From positions 9,299,001-9,363,000 of the forward strand of contig NC_092561.1 in NCBI RefSeq assembly GCF_037975245.1: a DNA stretch of 64,000 nt. The letters are read 5' to 3'. Position numbers and translations under genes: made by a program. The stretch is from Apostichopus japonicus (lineage: Eukaryota; Echinodermata; Holothuroidea; Aspidochirotida; Stichopodidae). Under the pieces are notes generated by a model. It had not been told where the DNA came from, did not search any database, and was given only the letters and a program-made list of their open reading frames with translations. Shown piece by piece: positions 19,460 to 29,939 of the stretch (position 1 is its first letter; each line of letters starts with the position of its first letter).

Positions 19460-22400
19460 CCCATCCGGGATGACCTGAAACTCAACATTTACATTTCAGA
19501 CTTTTCGTTGCTCATACATCAAGATGCGGTCGACTCTAAAGATTTATCAAAACCACATCTGCAGTATTCTGCAGTATGGACGTATTACCATACATCAGAC
19601 AACCCACGATTTACGAACACTGCCTCTTCAGTGCTAGTATCAAAAATTATGATATCTATCATCTGAAATAATCTTATCAGATGCAGTTTGCAGTTTAGAT
19701 CTACCAGTGCCATGGCAATAAATTTGTAATATGAAAGCTGTTGTACATACATGCCTGAGTGTAGAGAAACTCTAATACATGTGTAATACATAGGTGAGCT
19801 TCAGATTCATTATGAATATTTCTCTCCGACTGTTCAATTCGAGACCCTCCACATAGCCTCATCGTATCTCTTGGGAAGGACACAGAATGAGGGAAACCTT
19901 TTTACAAAACTGTCACTAGAATCAATCACATTGCCTCTTGGAGCCAGCATTCGATCCTTTCGGAAACGTAACAGACCGTCTTGGCCGTCGTCGTCGACTA
20001 CTGTTGGATTCTTACTTTGGAATATTCTATCGATCTAATTTTGTTTTCTTGGATGTTGACGGTGTTTTCATGCCTGCGTATCTCGTCTGTCATCCTTCGT
20101 TTCCTTCTTCTTTTTCTTCTTCTCACCGTTGAACGGCTAAAGTGCGTCAGCTCTTGTACCCTATCAGCAGTCAAGGTGTGTTTCACAGATGTTATATACC
20201 TTTCCTAGCTATCTCGATTATATTCATACATCAGCCACATTAATAATTATGTGCGTTGTCATGATTCGAGAGGAATCGGTTAAACCTCTCTAGTCTCAGA
20301 GCGGAATTTCGTAACACCTGTGCATTGGATTTTAGTGTGTGAATGTCGAAAACGATTTTCCATGCCAGGACTGTAATATTTTGTAAGACAAGTTGTGTTT
20401 TTATTTACTATTTAAATGAGGTCAGGAAATTGTAACAATTTTTTTTTTGTATCTTGTCTTGTGAGAAATCCTTTTAGTGTGTATTCTAACATAGCAAAAC
20501 ACTTGAAACATAGTACTGTAGACTGCAGTGTACCTAATTGACTTCTACTGCGGGTGTCATCTGTACATCTGTTGTACCAGCTGCCAGAGAGGTGTTAGGG
20601 CAAGGGAAAGGAGTCAGGCGGGAATTAAGGAGAATAGATTAGGGTCATGAGGATGGTAAATGCTGTGGTGGGATGGGTAGGGGGCCGGGGGAGGGGGGAG
20701 GGTTGGAGCGGAGCCATGGGAGGGGAGAAGAAAATGGTGTGAAGGATCCAGAGTGTTTGTTTGGACTAATTCCTAGATAGGCCTACACAATTGGTTGTTA
20801 GGTTTGTTCTTTAATATGTCAATGTTGGTCAATCTGTAACAATTTAATGTATCAATTAGTATAATTATGATTGCAGTATGAAGAACTAAGGTTATATCTA
20901 TTGACCTACTCAACAGAGGTAGAGGTTGGGGAGAGGAGGAAAGAGGGGAATACTTCAATTGTTCAAACCTAATAAAAACAGCACAAATATCTGCTGATTA
21001 TGGATCACTAAGATGGTTGTCATGGAAACAGAATCAGGGAGTGAGAGAACTGTGTCATTACAAAAGTTTCCCACCATTCATGATCCCTCTGGTGCTGCCC
21101 TGTTCATTTCTGGGGACACATAATATAAAATAAATGGCCATTTTTTGTTCCATTATGTAGGGTGCTAAAATTTCTGAGGGTCCTTTCTTATACTTGCAAG
21201 CATTTTATTGACTTGGCTACTCTCTTGCACTGGATGACATTAGCCTGTGTCACAGTGGTGATAAGTCCTGTTTGCAAATGTCATGATCACACAATGATTG
21301 CTCATCGCTTAATTAGCAGTGCTGGTCTTCATCTTATAAACATTGTCCACATTGTAAGCCCCTAAAATGATCCAGTAATGAAATGCTGTATCCTTTTGCA
21401 TTACTATCGAACTTGTTTTATATTTTTCTTCTTTTACCAAGGAGTCTTCTACTCTGTTAAGCCAATTCAGGCTTAATAGAAGACCTCCTTTCACATTGTA
21501 CTTTTATTTGTTTGTGATGAAACAAATAAATAAACAAACAAACTATTAAACAAGCTTTTTTTTGACATGTTTGGTCAACAATTTTTCTAAACCTATCAAA
21601 AATTACTCTTGATAAACTAAGATTGCAAATGGTCATTATAAATACTAAGAAACTCTTTATCTCCCCGCGTTTTTTTTTGGACCGAGTAGAAGGGGTTAAT
21701 AAGCAAATTGAGTTTGATAAAGTCGGTCCATTTCTTGTCGTTTTATCGCCCCAGCGCGTATGTGACAATAATATTAATTTCATGGGAATAGAAAGATGAA
21801 ACTTCATTTTTACTATAGCATTTTAAATATTTACAGATTTGCATCAGCTTAAAATTTTTTTTTATTTTTTATATAGGAATGTATCAATGTTGTTCAATTC
21901 TATATTAAGGTACATATCTATGTATAGAGAGATTAACACAATGACAGATGGCTGTCATGAACTTTTCCCCAGCGGATCTGTTAGTCCAACATCACCCTAT
22001 AATCCATGTCATAACAGTGTCTTTGTATAACATTTCCCTCAGACTCAAACATGGTTGCCTAATAACCAAGAACAGATGGGGGAGGTCATCATTAGGGTAA
22101 ACATAACAGATGGACCACCAGTAAATGGCTTCCAGTAAGGAATGTAAAGAACTTGAGCGATCTAGCTGCTCAATATTGAAGAAGAGAGGAATATATGGTC
22201 ATCACATAATGTGCATAAAAGCAATATAAACATCTAAACAGTATCCACAAAGCTGGGGATGGGGGGGGGGATGGTGTGACCACATACAGGCCATTGCTCA
22301 CAATGTTATCTTCACAGTAATGATAGATATTGCGCCGCGTAACCACAGGTGAAAATGTCAACATGACTGAATTCTTGTTCTGATTCCTGCGATCTCAATC

Positions 22401-22638
22401 TGAACCTGTTGGGTGGGTTCAGGGCGGGGGGGGGGGAGGGGTTGGGAGGTTCATTGCTGTGGAGCAAAAAGATGCTTTATTAAACTATCAGTGAGAACAG
22501 CTTCACCCCAGTCCCATGCTATTACTGTACCAGTGATTTACGATCATTTATCAGATCGACGACAATTGTCACTTTTCGGTCTTAGTTGCTCGCGTTTGGT
22601 TAAATAGTTTTGAACACTTTCTTTGTTTTTATCATCAG
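19460..22638. other. Unassigned DNA upstream of the recognised exon
   Basis: No dispersed repeat family is recognised. A CpG-richer, more complex block at about 19900-20220 stands out and might be regulatory. A G-rich tract lies at about 20675-20725 and a G-run at 22424-22440. Short frames here lack splice context. Confidence 0.45.
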
Positions 22639-22743
22639 AAAACAGCAGGACAAATGGCCGCCCAGGCCAGAGGGAGTAACCGGAATTCCAAGGCATCGCC
22701 TATCCATGGAGTGATACAGTACACGCCTCAACAACAGAAAACT
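22639..22743 (+). CDS. Internal or first coding exon of an unrecognised gene
   Basis: The exon is bounded by a pyrimidine-rich acceptor (TTTCTTTGTTTTTATCATCAG) and a strong donor (GTGAGT). It is 105 nt, exactly 35 codons, with one fully open frame; the other two + frames contain stops. GC is about half, above the flanking introns. Its product starts KTAGQMAAQARGSNRNSKAS and ends YTPQQQKT: polar, rich in Gln, Ala, Ser and Asn, with no domain I recognise. It ends in phase 0, matching the next exon. An ATG at 22654 could start translation here, making a 48-residue protein with exon 23774; otherwise this is the penultimate exon of a longer gene. The Kozak context of that ATG (CAAATGG) is moderate. 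A disordered C-terminal tail or a small ORF are both possible. Confidence 0.65.
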
Positions 22744-23773
22744 GTGAGTTCATCATCTCCATGTGGTTCTTGTGTTTGGTGTTTTTGTCATCTTTCCTAT
22801 GTGTATGTGTGTGTTTGTCATTGTGAACTGGCATTTACAAACTAAATCATCTGTACGTATCATACAGAGACTATATTTGAATACATATTTCGTCCCATGG
22901 AATAACTTAGTAAACTCGCAATCCACCTGGTTAGTGCACGCAAGAGAAGTACATCCACCAGGGACCGGGGAGAACGCGGCCAGTGTGTGTTGGGGGGGAA
23001 CGGGAGTAGATGTAATGGGACAGGGGGAGGAGAAGTATTGGATTGAAGAGTTGGCAGGGCAAGATACATGGGAAGCCAATTATGCAAAAAAGGGTATTGA
23101 CATATTTGTCCTATTATAGAGCCAGACTAAAGAAGCTATAGCTAGGTTTCCATGGTGACCACTAGAGTGACAGTGGCAGTTGCTATAGGCTCTGGAAGAG
23201 TCAAACATTTTGATCTGAATCATGATTTTTCATAAAAAATCAGGTTCATGTTGTTGTGTATCTTCAAATGTGTAGTGAGTTAAACATTTATGATACATTA
23301 TGTATCATGTGTTATAGTGTGTGTGTACAGTAAAATATGTGTAAATCATGTAATTAATCTGTTTCAACTCTCATTTGCCTACACTGTATTTAGTCTCTGA
23401 TAGCAGACATGTATTGAGTCCTCATCTGTATTAATATCATTAATAACATAGTTACCCTGTACTTGTACTTGCTCTCCTGGATTTGTACCTGTTCTTCTAC
23501 TCCGGGCAAAACTGTAGCATATATGTGTATGTATACTCATGCAAGAGTACCCATAAATGCATTTTCTGGCTTGTAAAGCAACAAGGCTTGTACTTGTTAT
23601 CACACTCACGTTGTAATACTTGTAAGTACATGACTGTCTGATAGACTGTAATGTTACAAAAGTGCTGTCTGTTTGCGCATATTGTACAGGCAATTCCAAA
23701 ATGAGGAAAAAGTTAACCAACCGAAAGAGCAGTAATTTTGTTTGTTTCTTGTGATTTCTATTTGTGAATTTAG
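22744..23773 (+). other. Intron of the 22639/23774 gene
   Basis: A 1030-bp sequence with GTGAGT at its start and a pyrimidine-rich tract ending in AATTTAG. Overlapping frames of 75-118 codons on both strands (22753-23119) are intronic and show no domain. Confidence 0.55.
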
Positions 23774-23830
23774 GTCATGAACCAAATAGAGAGACTGACG
23801 GGAAATCTCATAGGACAACTAGTATATTAA
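23774..23830 (+). CDS. Terminal coding segment of the same gene
   Basis: It follows an acceptor preceded by TTTGTTTCTTGTGATTTC-type pyrimidine-rich sequence. It starts in phase 0 and reads VMNQIERLTGNLIGQLVY before a TAA stop at 23828-23830. The residues fit one amphipathic helix of about 16 amino acids (hydrophobic V, I, L, L, I, L, V on one face). Joined to the 22639 exon the frame stays open, and it terminates in a region with 3' UTR characteristics. I do not recognise the C-terminus. Confidence 0.6.
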   Translation, partial: VMNQIERLTGNLIGQLVY

Positions 23831-24597
23831 TACATCTTTAATACAAAAAGTCACGAAAAAAGGATATTTAAAGGGACTGTAGAGAGGAGTAAAAAATAAG
23901 TGTCACTTCGTGGTAACAAAAGACAGTGAAATAAGACATTCATTTGGTCAGTTCATGTCATCAAGGACACTTCGAAACAAACGCATTTTACAAAATTATG
24001 AATAAACTTGCAAAATAGATATTTTTGCAAAACTGACAAGTACAGTTAAAAGGAAGATCATTTTGTGTAAATCTCCATTACTAGATCCCAAGAAAGCACT
24101 CGGGTGAAATGATCGAAACTCTGATGCCACGTGTCACATGATCATTTTCATTTACCCTGGTTGATTTTTGTTTTTCAACCTGTCATATTTAAGCACACTC
24201 TGTAAACACTCGTCGAGTGTTGACTGAATTATGATTAATATTGTGTATTAAATACTGTATTATGTACTTAACAGTGAACCCACAACTACACCCACGGACC
24301 TTTGTTTTACGATACACGAGACACTCATGTTCTCGACTGGGGGCACGAAATGCTTGACTAAATCATTCGCTGTCAGTTCATGCTGGAGTGAATCATGTTT
24401 TTTTTCCAACATCACTGTCGGGAGAGTGTAGGACGTGTCTTTTAAAGTTTTGAAATTTACTTCCAGTCAAATTTGTACTATGTGTATCTAGCAGTTTCTA
24501 TGTCACTGTATAGTCCCTTGATTGGGAACAATCAAATTGTGACTTTCAAGAACTGTTGAATAAATACAACTTTTCATCCTTGTTTGTAAATAATAAA
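23831..24597 (+). promoter_or_regulatory. Likely 3' UTR with polyadenylation signals
   Basis: After the stop there is about 750 bases without further splice-flanked frames, with AATAAA hexamers at 24559-24564 and 24592-24597 and an earlier one near 24000. Cleavage between 24575 and 24620 is inferred. The (AT)n tract and a LINE fragment begin right after. Confidence 0.5.
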
Positions 24598-24598
24598 C

Positions 24599-24599
<1 letters not shown>

Positions 24600-24658
<59 letters not shown>
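24600..24658. repeat. (AT)n microsatellite
   Basis: An almost perfect TA dinucleotide run of nearly 60 bases directly upstream of the truncated LINE. Confidence 0.95.
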
Positions 24659-24659
<1 letters not shown>

Positions 24660-24851
24660 AAATGAACAAGTTACCAGATCACATTCGAACATGCTCTAAA
24701 CTTTCTACATTCAAAAGTCTACTTAAGACCCATTTTTGCCAGTTTGTTCTTTTGTAAATTATTCTGCTTTCTTTGTAAAGCGCCTTGAGCAGTGACTTTT
24801 GTCTACTGATTTGGCGCTATATAAGTCTCATTAATTATTATTATTATTATA
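24659..24851 (+). mobile_element. 5'-truncated LINE (CR1/L2-like), ORF C-terminus and 3' UTR
   Basis: The + strand encodes a short remnant, LPDHIRTCSKLSTFKSLLKT, then a stop. This is the typical end of the reverse-transcriptase ORF in CR1/L2-type non-LTR retrotransposons (LP..IR....L..FK..LKTH). The 3' UTR has AAAGCGCCTTGAGCAGTGAC, then GGCGCTATATAAG and a (TTA)n tail. Only about 190 bp remain, so the insertion is dead on arrival. Confidence 0.85.
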
Positions 24852-25698
24852 GTAGATATCAAGTTAACTAATACCACACAAATTGTTTTAAAATATATTA
24901 CAATAGTCAGTATTGATGATGTGCACAGCACCTTATAGTCACTGTTCCTAGAATTGTACAATCACTAATAGATCACATCCATAGTCATATCAATGACTCA
25001 GCTCTCATGCCATTGGTGGCATCGACCGACCGTAGAAGTGGATGGAGAATCTTGCCGGTATCCCTTGAAAGGAGCTCTTTTATTTTAATACTGATGAGGG
25101 GGAAAAAAAACAACATTATAATAAATACCATATATTAAAGTGCTGAATATCATGAAATAAAACATGCTCAAGAGCACTGTACAAAAGAACCAATACCTGG
25201 AATATAAAATTACCAAACTTAAGAAAACCTAAAAGTAATAACAACAGCAGTAAAAGTAAAAACATGATATAAGACAGGGAAACCACAATGAAGAAAATAA
25301 AAATAAAAATATACATAAAAATTGGCACAGTTATGTGAATAAAACAACGAATAAGATTAATGCCCATACTCAAGCCTAAAAAGATAAGTTTTCAAATGCT
25401 TCTTAAAAGTGTTAATAGATGTGACATTTCTCAAGTTGAAGTTGTTATTTCTCTTTGATGACATTACTTAACCATTTGTATGGCTATTTACCAAGGTGCA
25501 CAATAACTGGTTGAAGTATATAGATAATAATTAATAGTATTCACTATTCAGCTCTGAGACAGAGGAGGCCAGGGCTAGGGAAGCACAATAATCCTCCAAT
25601 AAATTTTCACATCAAGGATTTTCAAGTGGACATGGTGTACCCACGGGCAGCAATGTCGACACTACTGAACATTGGTCTGACTTCTACCCCTCCTACTC
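24852..25698. other. Unassigned DNA between two LINE fragments
   Basis: No exon or known repeat; an 85-codon minus-strand frame at 25116-25373 is a low-complexity leucine/isoleucine string. Confidence 0.5.
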
Positions 25699-25733
25699 CC
25701 CCCACCCCCACCCCCACCCCCACCCCCATCCCC
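25699..25733. repeat. (CCCCCA)n tract
   Basis: Five to six C-runs of four to six bases separated by A or AT. The complementary strand satisfies the G-quadruplex pattern of four G-runs with one-base loops. A shorter similar tract is at 26661-26688. Confidence 0.85.
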
Positions 25734-25781
25734 ATCTCTCATCTCCCACAAGTCTCAAACGTGTCAGGTTTGAAATGCCAA

Positions 25782-26319
25782 GGTTAAGGTTAAGGTTAAG
25801 GTAGTAAAACTTGGTATAGCGCACATTAACTGTAAAAAAACACTCAATGGCGCTGAACAAACAAAACAATTATCAAAACGATTTCTTAAATAAATGAGTC
25901 TTTAAAGCAGCTTTAAAAGTTCTGATGGTCTTTGAATTTCTTGTGTCGACGGGGAAAGCGTTCCAAAGTCTAGGGCCAGCGACGCTGAAAGAGCGGCCTG
26001 CGAAACAATTGCTGCGTGTGAAAGGAACCTTAAGAAGGATGCCCTTTGACGAGCGTGTTGAACGACCAGGTGTCTTAATTTCCAGCAACTCGGACAGATA
26101 AGCTGGTGCTGAATTGTGTATACACTTATAAACGAGGAGGAGGATCTTGTATTCGGCACGGACATTGACGGGGAGGATGTGCAGCTCCTTCAATGCTGCG
26201 GAGGCACTATCATATTTTGATCTGCCGAGAATAATTTTAGCCGTGTAATTTTGGATCCATTGTAGGGGATGAATTGTGGAGGCCGGGAGGTTGATAAAAA
26301 GACCATTGCAATAGTCCAT
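25782..26319 (-). mobile_element. 5'-truncated LINE (CR1/L2-like) with (TTAACC)n tail
   Basis: Minus-strand coding remnant 26319-25873 (148 codons, stop TGA) followed by about 70 bp of 3' UTR. The UTR contains GCGCTATACCAAG and ends in three to four TTAACC units. The element is truncated exactly at the DYCNG motif of the reverse transcriptase, so palm and fingers are missing. The tail repeat differs from the TTA tail of the LINE at 24659, so this is a different LINE family. Confidence 0.92.
25873..26319 (-). pseudogene. C-terminal fragment of a LINE reverse-transcriptase ORF2
   Basis: 148 residues, uninterrupted. Order: MDYCNGLFINLPASTIHPLQ (end of the RT region; DYCN..L..LP family motif), WIQNYTAKII, a KELHILPVNVRAEYKILLLV segment matching the usual LHWLPV..R..YKILLLTYK, then APAYLSELL, a basic RSTRSS segment, and SVAGPRLWNAFP followed by FKAALKTHLFKKSF. 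In intact elements this follows the catalytic YADD motif, which is absent. It retains an open frame across its whole remnant, suggesting a fairly recent insertion. No catalytic activity is possible from this part alone. Confidence 0.93.
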
Positions 26320-29300
26320 ATGTCAAGAGCATTCAGTCAAGATGATACTGTGTAGCACTATATACTGGCTATTTTTGTTCATTTGGCAATTAGTAATTAA
26401 CCATAAATACTAAGCTTTCAGGTCACTGGATGGAGGCTTGCATGGTAAGGGGGCATTTAGTACACTGCAGTGTTTATAAAAGCTGTAGTACAGTCCGATG
26501 CAGACATGTGCAAGATATGCCCTTATCCTAAGGTTAAATAAGGCAAAATTATGGTTATTATGTATTTGAAGAGTACCTATAATGTAGTAATTTTTACACA
26601 CAGTGGTCCAAATGCAACTGTCCTCAAATTACTGTATATTTAAAGCATTATGTCAATTAGTCCCCTCCCCACCCCCACCCCCACCCCCGACAAAACTATG
26701 CCACCTCAATACCTAATCAGTAGGCCTATATAACATTTAGGTAACATAACATTACAGGTTAATGGGCCATTGAAGAAGGGCACATGCCCCATGGAAAGCT
26801 CAACCATAGAAAAGCCCAGAACAGGAACACAAAACATTCGTTTCTCTATAATGCATATTGCCGCATGCCACAGATCTCCACAATCTTTCCGTTTCTTTCA
26901 TTATCAGTGATTCTCACCAAACTTTTTTTTTTAACCAAAATTTGCCTTGTAGGTTTTTTAATCTTCCTTATTTTGTTGGTGAGCTGCCAAAAGTTGGTAA
27001 ATTGTTTTCAAAATATTTATGTAGCCTTCCAACCTTCTCCCAAATCTTCCCAAAATGTCAACAAGGAAATTTGATATCCTTTTCTGTCAATGCTGAAAAA
27101 TATGGGTACAGAAGAACTTGACTACATTCAGGACTGCCAAAAGAATTTGATGGAGGGGAGGGATTATCTTGTTTGCCATTTGATATCAAAATAAAATATA
27201 TTGTGAAGAGAAAGTGAAAATTATTTTCTTGCACTGTGTCAACCTTTATGAGTTTTTTTTTGATATGTCAGGAATATTGGAAGTTATGTAGGGCAGAGTA
27301 TAGACAAGGCTCATCAGTTTCTCAGTGTTTCCAAAAGAACTGGCAATGGTAAATGCTACTTAGGAATAGCAGGTGGCAGTGATCAATATTCTCTCTCCCC
27401 CCACTTCCCCACTCTCCCACGCAGGTCCCTTGCGCTGTTCAACCTTATTCGTGTTCAGACTTCCTGCAAGTCTCTTCACGTAGGCCTAAACTTCGATGGT
27501 ATCACATCGTGGAAACCGGGGGCCTCTCTCACGTCTAACGAGGGTAAGGCATAAATCTTGTTCGACTACAACCTCCAGCGACCCTCCAGAAAATTGATGA
27601 GTAGGTGGAATCGGTGTCCCATTTCTCAATACTCAAAATTGATGGGATCCCTTCAAATTTTATTGATTAGATAGTAATAAAATTTGCAACATTCCCAAGT
27701 TTGTGAACTGGTGCAATAAACCGATTTGAGTAAGATCCAAAGTCTTGCACAACCTGCTTGTGTAGGTGGCTTCGTACACATCATCACCTAAGGGGTAGGT
27801 GATAGGCGAGGGAAGGATGGGTCATTGATTGTTTGAAATACGTTATCATCATTTCACATGACATTGTCAACATGTTTTTCTTTGGTGGTGACCATTTTAC
27901 CGTAGGCAGAATTGCTGATAAGTTTTGCTGTATCAGCCAAAATGCTTACAGAGGTGCTTACAGCTTTATCACCATCCTGGTTAGCACCAGCTCCCCCCCC
28001 CCCCCCCCCTATCTTCTACTTCTGGACTCATTGATTGGTTTTTATTTTGATTTAAGTAATGGGGCTATGTCACATGAAGACAAGAGAAATGTCAACTAAT
28101 GATTCTGAAATTAATAAAAACAAAAAACCCTTTGCTTCATGCTGCACTTGTCTTTAATACTATAAAAAATATTTGGAACAAGATTTTAAAATACAAAGAA
28201 AGTAATTTCAAAGGAAGAGTTATTTTAACGTCTATTATTCATCTTTTATATTTATTTATTTGTTTGAAATTAATAATATATTTTTTTTTAGGACACACAC
28301 CATTGCAACTTAGATCATGCATATAGCATGACAATCTCAATATTTTTGTAAAAGGAAAGTGGACTTGTTGTCAAACATTTGGCTGCATTAAATCCCCGGC
28401 CTATAACAAATTTAACTTGTATATTCTCATCTGTTAGACTTTAACCTTTGAAAGCCTTTCGGTTTAAGGGTTTTGTCCTTTTTGTTTTATTTGCTTGTTT
28501 CGGGATTCCTCCGTGAAGCTTTGTCTTAAAGATGAGAGATATGGACAGTCTACACATCTTGTTTTAAGGCAGAAGATCTGTGTGATAGTACTGTATCTAC
28601 AGTATAAAGAAGGCCTACTGTAGGTTCACGATGAGTAAGCAGTCACGCGTACATGCATCTACAGAGAATTAATTCAGCGACTGACGGTCTGTGACAGTAC
28701 TCTCGGTGACAAATCTTTCGAAAGTCGATTCGTGTCCGTCGAATCTAGATACATGTACAAGAGAAGGACGAGGAGGGAATTTGTGATAACGGGAGCAGTT
28801 CGGAGGAAGTTATTTATGGGCTGAAGGGGTCTCACGTTAAAACAAGTTATTTATAGTCTAAACAATACCTGAGTGACTACGTAGGAAGAAAGCAGGCTTG
28901 AAAGAAACCAAGAAGGGGAGATAAACACAATTAATTTCTCGAGTTGTAAATTATGACCGGTTTGTTTCAATAATTTAAAGCGGTCATTGGTCCAGAACGC
29001 TCCAGTTGTGCTTAAATAGGTAAAACATATATAATTGCTGTCTTTCACTCGTAAACAATTATCATTACGTTTGATCTCTTAAAGCCTTGAAAAGGTCTTT
29101 CATTAGCTACATGGTATCTCTCGCTGGGGAGTTGACACATATTAGCCATTCGTGGCACCTCGAAAGGGTCTGTAAAATTCTGTGTGAGTTAGCCATCTTT
29201 TGAATTACGAGATAATGTAGGCATAAATTTCTGGTTGAGAAGAAATTACTTAAATAGCGATGACGGCAAATTTGTATGTATTTTTTTTCTGATTGTTTTC

Positions 29301-29340
29301 TCGTTTACGACCGGGTCTTGCTCTTTGGTTTACTGTACAG
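26320..29340. other. Unassigned, mostly single-copy DNA
   Basis: Contains a C-run (27992-28009) and a more complex, CpG-containing block at about 28640-28810. Frames at 26784-27121 and 27833-28326 are AT-rich, hydrophobic and unsupported. No dispersed repeat recognised. Confidence 0.45.
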
Positions 29341-29396
29341 CAGTTTCGATTATCCAACCAAAATGCATCAAAATAAAGAATGACCTTGAACTAGTT
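29341..29396 (+). CDS. Weak exon candidate
   Basis: TTTGGTTTACTGTACAG acceptor and GTAAGT donor bracket 56 nt with a single open frame (VSIIQPKCIKIKNDLELV). The upstream sequence in the same frame is hydrophobic and signal-peptide-like (VCIFFLIVFSFTTGSCS) but has no in-frame ATG. No family resemblance. Could be chance. Confidence 0.15.
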
Positions 29397-29492
29397 GTAA
29401 GTACATTGCAGGAGAGATGTGAGGGTTCTGGTGTAAACAGAACACTCGTGTTTGGGCCAGTAAAACTCCCTTTAGGTGGATCCACTATTCTT

Positions 29493-29726
29493 TGTATGTA
29501 TTTAGATCCTCCTGCAAGCAGGAACTGGCGAAGAAGCCATCATTGGCTTATCAAAGCCGCAAGCTGACCGAAGACAGACTCTTAGATTCATATTTAACGT
29601 CCATGATTATGAATTGTCAATTGTCAACAACTCTGTAAATGGACGACATACATTAGTCTTGGAGTGACTCGAACTCGGGACCTTATGATTGAAAGGCACC
29701 GGCGTTAAGCACTGAGCTAACACTCC
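29493..29726 (-). mobile_element. tRNA-derived SINE, copy 4
   Basis: Minus-strand copy of the five-copy family, near consensus. It carries a mismatch in the first hairpin stem (CTGTC/GTCAG) and one change in the anticodon-like region; the CTTG-loop hairpin is intact. Tail ATACATACAAAG. Confidence 0.92.
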
Positions 29727-29745
29727 CTAGCGATTTCTGAATGAT

Positions 29746-29939
29746 TTCAGAATCTCCAAAGTGATGGAGGGTGATACCAATTTACCATTTTACCTATTTA
29801 AGGGTGCTACTAGTGGTCTACCAGAAGATCTCCAAAAGCTTGATTGGGCACATCCTATCAGATATTTGGGCCCCTCTGATGACCCGACGACATTCAAAAT
29901 TTGCCCTGGTGATGATATGGAACGATGCAATTCTTACTG
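29746..29939 (+). CDS. Weak exon candidate
   Basis: A frame with balanced composition (contains GATSGLPEDLQKLDWAHPIR and ends CPGDDMERCNSYC) lies between an acceptor-like TGATTTCAG and a donor-like GTAGGT, directly after the SINE. Its acidic, Asp/Pro/Gly-rich residue use is unlike accidental frames nearby, but I recognise no domain and the acceptor pyrimidine tract is poor. Confidence 0.2.

Noticed and set aside
22753-23119. Overlapping 75-118-codon frames on both strands
   Set aside because: They lie in the intron between two supported exons and resemble nothing.
25781-25803. Telomere-like repeat
   Set aside because: The unit is TTAACC/GGTTAA, not TTAGGG, is only three to four copies, and is the 3' tail of the adjacent LINE.
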